NCBI GenBank assembly: GCA_021797955.1
Contig: JAJZYV010000066.1
Coordinates: forward strand, 1 to 8,198
Length of the DNA stretch: 8,198 nucleotides
Direction: 5' to 3'
From: Thermoplasmata archaeon
Lineage (GTDB): Archaea; Thermoplasmatota; Thermoplasmata; Thermoplasmatales; Thermoplasmataceae
The number at the start of each line of letters is the position of its first letter. Positions within the stretch are counted from its first letter, which is position 1. The translations under genes and the position numbers were made by a program. Below the pieces are notes generated by a model, which was not told the DNA's origin, searched no databases, and worked only from the letters and a program-made list of their open reading frames with translations. This document shows, piece by piece, positions 1-5,348 of the stretch.

Positions 1-1
1 A

Positions 2-202
2 ATGGTGGAGAGAATTGAGTTCCTGAAAAACCCTACCTTTGTAGATATTTGCAAGGAAACTGATCCTAGAGTGGAAGATATAAAAAGGATATTGCTCAGA
101 AGAGGCTCTCCAATTATTCTCAATGAACGGCTTTTCATGAGATTAATATCATCACAACAGGTTGTAATGAAGGCAAGAGAGCTTGCTTCTTATCATAATT
201 AA
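2..202 (+). CDS. C-terminal end of an unrecognised protein (probably partial)
   Basis: The reading frame is open to the left edge and ends at TAA (200-202). The first visible ATG is at base 2, so the 66 residues are either a small protein or, more likely, the tail of a gene that begins outside the window. The visible part is charged and mostly helical in character, with a basic stretch KRILLRRGSP and the end MKARELASYHN. There are no membrane segments, cysteine pairs or nucleotide-binding motifs. I do not recognise the family. It lies upstream of aroD on the same strand with a 70-base gap, so a shared shikimate-related or housekeeping operon is possible but not shown. Confidence 0.6.
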   Translation: MVERIEFLKNPTFVDICKETDPRVEDIKRILLRRGSPIILNERLFMRLISSQQVVMKARELASYHN

Positions 203-217
203 GTTTAATTTTTTAGG
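201..217 (+). terminator. possible oligo-T terminator
   Basis: Directly after the stop codon of the first gene there is a T-rich run with six consecutive T (209-214). Archaeal intrinsic termination often uses plain oligo-T tracts without a hairpin. The run is short, so this is only a suggestion. Confidence 0.3.
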
Positions 218-263
218 CATAAAAACCCACTTACGCGGAAGCTTTATTTCTAGTTATGATCAT

Positions 264-267
264 GGTG
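264..267 (+). promoter_or_regulatory. ribosome binding site of aroD
   Basis: GGTG lies five bases before the ATG at 273 and matches part of the archaeal consensus GGAGGTGATC. It supports the chosen start. A good TATA box at the leaderless distance is not evident here; only a weak CTTTATTT is seen at 242-249. Confidence 0.4.
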
Positions 268-272
268 TGTAA

Positions 273-953
273 ATGTGTGCATCGATTGAAATCCTAAAAA
301 AAAGAGGAAAGTTTCCTGTTGTAATAGTTTCTGTTATTCCAGAATCTTCTCGATTAACCATGGATATCTTACAGCAACTTAATTCTTTAAAGAATGTTAT
401 TCCAGAAATACGTTATGATTTAATAAAAAATGCGAAGATGAATGATAGAATACATATTCTAGATGAGTTGAACGGTTCTTTTTCAAACATGATTACCACA
501 TTTAGAGAGACAAATATCGATAAAGCAGCAATTTTCTATTCGCAGGCGTTAAATAACAAAGAAAATATAATAGATGTTGACTATTCATTAATTCACAAAA
601 TGGATCTAAAGCTTCCTCCTGATAGAACTCTGGTTTCATTTCATATTAATGAGCGTACCCCTGTTCTGGATATTATAGACGGCATTTTCAAAGATGGATT
701 CAGGGCTGTTAAAGTAGCAATTAGAACTGAATCTGAAAATGCATTCTTCGGATTATGCAGAGATATATCCAACTCTAAAAGAGAAAATATCATATTTTCC
801 CTTGTTCCAATGGGAAAGAATTCCGGTACACAGAGACTTATCTCTTCGTTGACCGTTTCTGATTTTACATATACAAAATTTGAGGGGGAAACTGGGGAAG
901 GGCAATTAAAATATGATTCTATGTTAAAAATAATTGATCTGCTATATGAATAA
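273..953 (+). CDS. aroD: type I 3-dehydroquinate dehydratase
   Basis: This cytosolic enzyme converts 3-dehydroquinate to 3-dehydroshikimate in the shikimate pathway through a Schiff-base lysine. The 226 residues fit the single-domain archaeal/bacterial type I length. Visible family landmarks in order are an ExR motif (E45-I-R47, in PEIRYDL), TFR (T76-R78), DVDYSLI (101-107), the catalytic histidine in VSFHINERTP (H124), the Schiff-base lysine (K147 in AVKVAIRTES), PMGKNSGTQR with the substrate-binding arginine R188, and a C-terminal TGEGQ loop with Q211 matching the usual SAPGQ. One deviation is seen: the EGG that normally follows TFR is absent, so the glutamate partner of the catalytic histidine is missing or displaced. 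The start at 273 is the only early ATG and has GGTG five bases upstream. The gene is convergent with the pirin gene, with 25 bases between the stops. Confidence 0.87.
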   Translation: MCASIEILKKRGKFPVVIVSVIPESSRLTMDILQQLNSLKNVIPEIRYDLIKNAKMNDRIHILDELNGSFSNMITTFRETNIDKAAIFYSQALNNKENIIDVDYSLIHKMDLKLPPDRTLVSFHINERTPVLDIIDGIFKDGFRAVKVAIRTESENAFFGLCRDISNSKRENIIFSLVPMGKNSGTQRLISSLTVSDFTYTKFEGETGEGQLKYDSMLKIIDLLYE

Positions 954-978
954 TTCCAATGATTTTGTGAAGTCAGAC

Positions 979-1845
979 CTATTCGTTTTCCACATCCTTA
1001 TGTTTCAGAAATGTACCGTTGTTAAGTTCCCTATAAGCGGATTCTATTTGATTCCATGAATTCATCACAATTGGCCCTCTCCAAGCAACTGGCTCATTTA
1101 GTGGCTTTCCAGTAAGCAGGACAAATTTACCTCCTTCCTCACCGGTAGATAATAATATATTTTCCCCGATTCTATCAAGAACTCCCGTTGAATTTTTAAT
1201 TATTCTCCGATGTTCGTCACCAATATTGATTGCCCCTTCGTATACATAAATGAGAGCTGTATAGCCGGATTTTATTGGTATAGATATTTCACGTTCGGGT
1301 GGAACGTTCACGTCAAATATGGCTGTGTCAGCTCTAATTGCAAAGGCAAGATTGGATTCATTATTCAGGCTACCGGTTATTATTTTGAATGTCACGTCCT
1401 CCATGTATGACTCAGGAATACTATCCCTTTTCAAATCTTTATATCCGGGCGTTGACATTTTTTTAGCCGCAGGAAGATTAACCCAAATCTGAAAACCACT
1501 GATTCCGTCTCTATTTAGTTGAGGCATTTCCTGATGAATAATTCCACTGCCCGCTGACATCCACTGAGTATCTCCAGAGCTGATCTTTCCAGTGTTTCCC
1601 GTGCTGTCCTCATGTTGAATTTCCCCCTTAAGAATATAAGTTACGGTCTCAATACCCCTGTGAGGATGCCAGGGGAACCCTGCCATGTATGATTCAGGAT
1701 CAACAGAATTAAAATTATCCATCATCAGGAAAGGATCGATAAGTGGCTCGACATAATAAGAAAATGCTCTATTTAATTTTACACCAGCCCCGTCCAAGGT
1801 GTTCTGCGCTTGAATTACCTTCAATAATTTTCTATTAACTATCAT
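979..1845 (-). CDS. pirin family bicupin protein
   Basis: Pirins are cytosolic metal-binding bicupins. Some act as quercetin 2,3-dioxygenases, others as regulatory or redox-responsive proteins, and the role here cannot be fixed from sequence. The N-terminal cupin is intact: the first metal-binding pair lies in HPHRGIETVTY (H60, H62), and the second histidine with a glutamate lies in GIIHQEMP (H104, E106). The C-terminal pirin signature is visible as AWRGPIVMNSWNQIESAYREL near residues 254-274. The length of 288 residues is full size for the family. The ATG at 1845 is preceded by a TATA-like box at the leaderless distance and lies inside a perfect inverted repeat, so transcription is probably controlled by a repressor binding at the start site. 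It is divergent from the phosphate operon, with 103 bases between the start codons. Confidence 0.96.
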   Translation of the reverse strand: MIVNRKLLKVIQAQNTLDGAGVKLNRAFSYYVEPLIDPFLMMDNFNSVDPESYMAGFPWHPHRGIETVTYILKGEIQHEDSTGNTGKISSGDTQWMSAGSGIIHQEMPQLNRDGISGFQIWVNLPAAKKMSTPGYKDLKRDSIPESYMEDVTFKIITGSLNNESNLAFAIRADTAIFDVNVPPEREISIPIKSGYTALIYVYEGAINIGDEHRRIIKNSTGVLDRIGENILLSTGEEGGKFVLLTGKPLNEPVAWRGPIVMNSWNQIESAYRELNNGTFLKHKDVENE

Positions 1846-1856
1846 ATTGATAGTTA
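1836..1856. promoter_or_regulatory. perfect inverted repeat over the pirin start codon (putative operator)
   Basis: The arms TAACTATCA (1836-1844) and TGATAGTTA (1848-1856) are exact reverse complements separated by three bases. The pirin ATG (1845-1843) lies in the centre. In a leaderless gene the transcription start lies at or next to the ATG, so a protein bound here would block initiation. Size and symmetry suit a dimeric winged-helix regulator. The function is inferred. Confidence 0.6.
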
Positions 1857-1867
1857 TTAATCATGAG

Positions 1868-1876
1868 TTAATATTT
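1868..1876 (-). promoter_or_regulatory. TATA box of the pirin gene
   Basis: On the minus strand this reads AAATATTAA, 23 to 31 bases upstream of the pirin ATG. That is the spacing expected for an archaeal TATA element with a transcript starting at the start codon. There is no Shine-Dalgarno sequence before the ATG. Confidence 0.55.
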
Positions 1877-1900
1877 GTATCCTTTCCATGGTGTACAAAT
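1873..1900. repeat. inverted repeat with 14-base spacer between divergent promoters
   Basis: ATTTGTA (1873-1879) and TACAAAT (1894-1900) are exact reverse complements. Their centres are 21 bases apart, about two helical turns. The left arm overlaps the pirin TATA box and the right arm lies upstream of the DUF47 promoter, so a dimer bound here could touch both genes. It could also be chance in AT-rich DNA. Confidence 0.35.
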
Positions 1901-1920
1901 TCATTCACATATGAGAGAGC

Positions 1921-1930
1921 TTTTTATATT
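1921..1930 (+). promoter_or_regulatory. TATA box of the phosphate operon
   Basis: TTTTTATATT is centred about 23 bases before the ATG at 1949. The region between them is short and A-rich with no Shine-Dalgarno sequence, which points to a leaderless transcript. Confidence 0.55.
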
Positions 1931-1948
1931 CTTTAACGATTTAAAAAA

Positions 1949-2629
1949 ATGGTAAACTACAGTTTTCTGAAGAGATTAATGGTTGTTGGAGAAAGGCAGG
2001 TCCTTCAGAAAATGACTTATTATGCCGAATTGATCGAGTCTTCAAGCACATACATTATGGAGATGATATCAGGAGAGAATGAGAATTTAGAAACTCTTGC
2101 TGAGAATGTTTATGAAAAGGAAAAGGAAGGGGATTCACTTACTTTCAATCTTAAGAATATCATTACTTCAGGCGCAATAGGTTCTAATCTCATGGATAAT
2201 TTTCTGGAGCTTGCGGAAACATTCGATGATATCCTTGATAAAACTTACTGGATATCAAGAGAGATAGTTAGAGCAAGGAATAGCCCACTTTTTAAGGATG
2301 AAAGGGAAAAATTTATTAGAAATGTGTATTCAAACTTCATCGATATTATAAACTCAAACATTTCGGCATCAAAATTGATCAAGCAAATTCTTGAGGCAAA
2401 CAACCTTGAAGAGATCAGGAGTAAAAGAGAAGAGATAGAAAGACTGGAACAAGAGGTAGATGAAATGAAAGATGGTATCATCGACCTGCTTTATAAAAAA
2501 TCAGATTCTATTTCTTATCTGGCTTTCAATCATCTTAATTCTATGGTTCACATACTTGATGATATGCTTGATGGCTGTGAAGATGTATCAGATATTGTCC
2601 TTACTATTGTTCAATCCGTTTCAAAATGA
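1949..2629 (+). CDS. PhoU-like DUF47 phosphate transport regulator
   Basis: DUF47 proteins (TIGR00153) are all-helical cytosolic relatives of PhoU encoded beside Pho4/PiT phosphate permeases and thought to control them. The 226 residues match the usual size. PhoU-type acidic metal-binding motifs are visible: VYEKEKEGD (54-62), LAETFDDILD (88-97), and in the second half IERLEQEVDEMKD (163-175) and HILDDMLDGCEDVSD (201-215). Residues about 152-184 are strongly helical and charged and may form a coiled coil. The ATG at 1949 is supported by a TATA box at the leaderless distance. The TGA stop overlaps the ATG of the permease (ATGA, 2626-2629), so the two proteins are very likely made together and act as one unit. 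Regulation by phosphate is inferred from the family only. Confidence 0.93.
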   Translation: MVNYSFLKRLMVVGERQVLQKMTYYAELIESSSTYIMEMISGENENLETLAENVYEKEKEGDSLTFNLKNIITSGAIGSNLMDNFLELAETFDDILDKTYWISREIVRARNSPLFKDEREKFIRNVYSNFIDIINSNISASKLIKQILEANNLEEIRSKREEIERLEQEVDEMKDGIIDLLYKKSDSISYLAFNHLNSMVHILDDMLDGCEDVSDIVLTIVQSVSK

Positions 2630-3525
2630 TTTATTTCATAACTATCCTTGTTCTTTCCGGAATGTTATCCGGCTTCGTATCAGGAAATAATCTCAGTGCC
2701 GCTGTGGGAAATATAATAGGTTCGAGGATAGTTAGCAGAGAGATGGGGTTAATTATTGGAATTGCCGGGTTTTCCCTTGGATTACTTATCGAGGGTCATT
2801 TGCTTAAGGATTCCATAGGAAAAATAATGCCGCAGACACCAATTTTCATAATATTTGCCCTTGCAGTTTCCCTATTCATTTTTATCTTCGCAACATGGGC
2901 AAGGATTCCTCTCTCACTTACAATGGCTCTTGTAGGTACCGGATTGGGTATTTCTTTGAGGTATGGATATCATTTTAACACTGGTTATATATACCTTGTT
3001 ATCGCCGCATGGGTTTTTGCCCCTTTGATATCCATAATACTTTCCATAGTGTTGAACAGAATTATGCTGAAGAAATCATCAATAAATCCCTGGGCTGTTC
3101 CAAAGGTGTTAAAACCGCTCCTTGTTATCGTATCTTTTCTCACAGCCTTCACACTTGGGGCAAACACCCTAGGACTCATAGCAGCGCTTACCGGTGATAA
3201 CCTTTCGGATCTATCTATAATGACATTTGGGATTATTTTTGGATCTATTTTTTTAAGCAAAGGTGTTATAAAGCGTGTATCACAGGAGATGTATTCAATG
3301 AGATATGTGAGCGCTTTCGTTTCGCTTCTTGTATCTTCATTGCTTGTGGAAACTGCGACTTTTTTTTCCGTTCCATTATCCAACACTCAGACCCTGACTT
3401 CTAGCATCCTTGGTTCTGGGATATCTTATAAAATAAAGGCTATTTTCCTTAAGCCCTTTATGATCGTTGTCATAATGTGGATAATTTCTCCTCTGGTTGG
3501 TCTACTACTTGGCTATGCACTATAA
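2626..3525 (+). CDS. Pho4/PiT family inorganic phosphate permease (divergent)
   Basis: This is a membrane protein of 299 residues, almost wholly hydrophobic, with about nine or ten membrane segments. It has the inverted two-half layout of the Pho4/PiT family, which imports phosphate with Na+ or H+. Half one carries SGNNLSAAVGNIIGS (19-33) and RIPLSLTMALVGTGLG (93-108). Half two carries LGANTLGLIAA (177-187) and VPLSNTQTLTSSILGSG (249-265). These match the family's GANDxAN and PVSTTHxIxGAxLG signatures, but the aspartate of GAND is replaced in both halves (L23 and T181), as is the histidine of STTH (M100 and Q255). The protein is on the short side for the family. Translational overlap with the DUF47 gene upstream supports phosphate transport; altered ion coupling or another anion remains possible. 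It ends 7 bases from the stop of the minus-strand gene. Confidence 0.88.
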   Translation: MIYFITILVLSGMLSGFVSGNNLSAAVGNIIGSRIVSREMGLIIGIAGFSLGLLIEGHLLKDSIGKIMPQTPIFIIFALAVSLFIFIFATWARIPLSLTMALVGTGLGISLRYGYHFNTGYIYLVIAAWVFAPLISIILSIVLNRIMLKKSSINPWAVPKVLKPLLVIVSFLTAFTLGANTLGLIAALTGDNLSDLSIMTFGIIFGSIFLSKGVIKRVSQEMYSMRYVSAFVSLLVSSLLVETATFFSVPLSNTQTLTSSILGSGISYKIKAIFLKPFMIVVIMWIISPLVGLLLGYAL

Positions 3526-3532
3526 ATATTTT

Positions 3533-4267
3533 CTAGAAATCATATAATGATTTCTTTCTGGCCCTTTCTATATACCCATAATAGTATTTTGCAGTAACAG
3601 ATGTTGACCTGAAAGCTTTACCATTGATGGTTAATTTGCCTTGCCTTGATATGATTATACCTGACCTTATTCCTGTTTCAAGATAAACGTCTATGGCCCT
3701 TGAAAGGTCTTCTCCACTTATTCCGAGCCTGAAAGGCATAAACTCATTTAACAGAATAAAACGAGCCACTGAGTACCCATAACCTTTCCTATAGCCCAGA
3801 ATAGCCCGGATACATTCGAAAAAAGAAACTGGATCCATACCAACATAAATTGGAAAGGGTGCTTGTGGAATTAAAGATCTGTGTACTTCTGAATCTGCTA
3901 GAATCATCACAGCTTCATTTCCATCCCTTCCGGAATACCACTTTTCACCCTTTATGCCATCAAAAGCTTTTCTGTGATTGGCATATGTTACCACTACTTT
4001 TCTTTCAAAGCCTGAATAATTGTACTTATTTAAAAATCCGATGTATCTTCCATCAACGCATATAAAAAATCTAATAGAGGCCCCCTTTCTTTCGTTAAAC
4101 TTAAGAAGAGCAAAACCATCTGAAATTATTGGTTCTTCAACTTGGTCTATGTCAAGGAATTGATCTTCTGATTTTATTGCAGAATAAACCAGACTAATAA
4201 GTTTATGAAGATGTATTCCATCTTTCCTATTTTGAGGTGACAAGTATCTTTTTTCTAATTCAGGCAA
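3533..4267 (-). CDS. unrecognised protein, second gene of an overlapping pair
   Basis: I do not recognise this family. From TTG at 4267 the product has 244 residues and looks soluble, with no signal peptide or clear membrane segment. The middle (about 46-125) alternates short beta-like stretches, for example ASIRFFICVDGRYIGFL and RKVVVTYANH. Residues 145-195 look helical (FFECIRAILGYRKG, GISGEDLSRAIDVYLE). The segment GIIISRQGKLTINGKAF (200-219) could be a beta hairpin or wing, and the tail is tyrosine-rich and basic (KYYYGYIERARKK). No ATG exists near the start. TTG at 4267 has GGGGGAG ending six bases upstream and gives an 8-base overlap with the preceding gene; TTG at 4291 would add eight residues and has no such site. 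It is translationally linked to the gene upstream and probably acts with its product. A DNA-binding role for the C-terminus is only a guess. Confidence 0.7.
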   Translation of the reverse strand: MPELEKRYLSPQNRKDGIHLHKLISLVYSAIKSEDQFLDIDQVEEPIISDGFALLKFNERKGASIRFFICVDGRYIGFLNKYNYSGFERKVVVTYANHRKAFDGIKGEKWYSGRDGNEAVMILADSEVHRSLIPQAPFPIYVGMDPVSFFECIRAILGYRKGYGYSVARFILLNEFMPFRLGISGEDLSRAIDVYLETGIRSGIIISRQGKLTINGKAFRSTSVTAKYYYGYIERARKKSLYDF

Positions 4268-5126
4268 TAAAAACTCCCCCCATATCCTCAATCTCTTCAG
4301 CCAATTTTCCGATCAACCCTATTGTGGTACTTGCCATTGGAAATATGGAGATTTTGTTATCTGTGATAAACGCTCTAGCCATATTTTGGCTGTCCGTTTT
4401 GCGAAATATCACCATTTCGGATCCGCCGGAATATTTTAATCTCCATGTAATAAGCTTGTTGGAAAGAAATTGGTGCCATGCTTGCTGATTACTTATTAGA
4501 AATCTTACAGGTATTGGTCTTTCTTCTAAGTTCCCGCCTCTTCTGAAAATGCATTTGCTCATTCTTTCAAAAGCTTCCAGAGAAAGTAAGAGTGCTTCAT
4601 AGACTATTTCTGAAATGATTTTTGAAGCTTCCTGCCTTTTTCCCAATGCTTCAATGGAAAAATCTTTTCTCAAATAAATTTCTGCCTCTTCCCCTTTAAT
4701 AACTATATAATTAATCCTGTAAGCCCTGGTTCGAAAAGTATGGATTGTATCCAGATCTATTGTAGTACCATCCCTATATAGAAGATTAATGACAGATCCG
4801 TCTGAACCTGTTAAATTAATTCCCACTATTTTCATATTTTTTTCATTACAATATTCGCAAATTTTTAGGAAGGTTCCATTAAATATGGTAAGTTGTTCTA
4901 CCCCACCCTTTGCGTAAAGAAATTGAGTTACGTTCACTTTGTTATTTCTAAGAAGAAATAGGCGGTAGTTGTTTATTACGGGAATTGACTTTGTAAAGAC
5001 AGAATTCTCCCCTGATATGAAAAATGCTTCGTTGTTTCCTCTAAGAAGAATAAGATGAAATTTTGTCTTACCCTTCCTCTCAGTCGTTATTTGAAGTAAA
5101 ACCTCTGAGAGTTCCGACTTATCCAT
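4260..5126 (-). CDS. unrecognised protein, first gene of an overlapping pair
   Basis: I do not recognise this family. The ATG at 5126 gives 288 residues; a TTG at 5135 would add three, but the ATG fits the TATA box at 5146-5153 and a leaderless transcript. The first 155 residues look rich in beta strands (KFHLILLRGNNEAFFISGE, YRINYIVIKGEEAEIYLRK). A long helical stretch follows (163-192, ASKIISEIVYEALLLSLEAF), and the end is mixed, with GLIGKLAEEIEDMGG near the C-terminus. A single CEYC pair occurs at residues 90-93 with C192 further on; this is too little to claim a zinc site. There is no signal peptide and no clear membrane segment. It overlaps the next gene and almost certainly shares its transcript. 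The sheet-then-helix layout could suit a ligand-binding or regulatory protein, but no function can be assigned. Confidence 0.72.
   Translation of the reverse strand: MDKSELSEVLLQITTERKGKTKFHLILLRGNNEAFFISGENSVFTKSIPVINNYRLFLLRNNKVNVTQFLYAKGGVEQLTIFNGTFLKICEYCNEKNMKIVGINLTGSDGSVINLLYRDGTTIDLDTIHTFRTRAYRINYIVIKGEEAEIYLRKDFSIEALGKRQEASKIISEIVYEALLLSLEAFERMSKCIFRRGGNLEERPIPVRFLISNQQAWHQFLSNKLITWRLKYSGGSEMVIFRKTDSQNMARAFITDNKISIFPMASTTIGLIGKLAEEIEDMGGVFIA
4274..4280 (-). promoter_or_regulatory. Shine-Dalgarno site that decides a TTG start
   Basis: On the minus strand GGGGGAG is followed by six bases and then TTG at 4267. It lies inside the end of the upstream gene. It favours the 4267 start over the TTG at 4291 for the downstream gene. 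Confidence 0.5.
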
Positions 5127-5143
5127 GAGGAACAATTTAAATT

Positions 5144-5153
5144 GGTATAAAAT
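5144..5153 (-). promoter_or_regulatory. TATA box of the unknown gene pair
   Basis: The minus strand reads ATTTTATACC, with the ATTTTATA part 20 to 27 bases before the ATG at 5126. No Shine-Dalgarno sequence precedes that ATG. This is the main reason for choosing 5126 as the start. Confidence 0.5.
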
Positions 5154-5232
5154 GGTTGTTTACCGAGAATATATTAAGAAAAATTTAGACATTGTCATAA
5201 TTCATTAACATTACGGGATCACTGGCTTTCTC

Positions 5233-5257
5233 ATTAAAAACATTTTAATCTTTTTTT
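5233..5257 (+). terminator. AT-only hairpin followed by seven T (terminator or operator)
   Basis: ATTAAAA (5233-5239) and TTTTAAT (5243-5249) are exact reverse complements with a three-base loop, followed by C and then TTTTTTT (5251-5257). It has the form of an intrinsic terminator on the plus strand, but no gene lies immediately upstream on that strand. It may instead be a protein-binding palindrome, or chance in AT-rich DNA. Confidence 0.35.
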
Positions 5258-5291
5258 ATAGATATGTTTCTGTATAACTGTAAAGATATTG

Positions 5292-5306
5292 TGCTTAATG
5301 CTTAAG
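5292..5306 (+). repeat. tandem TGCTTAA repeat with embedded palindrome
   Basis: TGCTTAA occurs twice without a gap (5292-5298 and 5299-5305). The same bases form an inverted repeat CTTAA-TGC-TTAAG (5294-5306). It lies 43 to 57 bases before the exporter ATG, just upstream of the TATA box, where an archaeal activator or the adjacent MarR protein could bind. Confidence 0.4.
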
Positions 5307-5315
5307 TTGTAAACC

Positions 5316-5325
5316 TTTTATATAT
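5316..5325 (+). promoter_or_regulatory. TATA box of the MFS-marR operon
   Basis: TTTTATATAT is centred about 28 bases before the ATG at 5349 and is preceded by AAACC as a possible BRE. The spacing means the transcript would start at or next to the ATG. This is the best-formed TATA element in the window. Confidence 0.65.
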
Positions 5326-5348
5326 TTATTAAATGCTGGATCGATAAT

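Noticed and set aside
1210..1410. A plus-strand 66-codon frame rich in Cys, Tyr and Phe inside the pirin gene.
   Set aside because: It is antisense to an intact pirin gene with full metal-binding motifs. The unusual composition is a reverse-strand artefact.
2985..3386. A 133-codon minus-strand frame opposite the permease gene.
   Set aside because: It is antisense to strongly supported membrane-protein coding sequence, has low-complexity composition, and has no promoter. It is a shadow frame.
3850..4488. Plus-strand frames of 71 and 83 codons opposite the unknown gene pair.
   Set aside because: They are shorter than the minus-strand frames that cover the region continuously, lack TATA or ribosome sites, and their residue composition is not protein-like.
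5136..5348. Possible riboswitch or structured leader before the exporter.
   Set aside because: Apart from the short AT-only hairpin there is no set of conserved-looking helices, and the TATA position implies a transcript that starts at the ATG.
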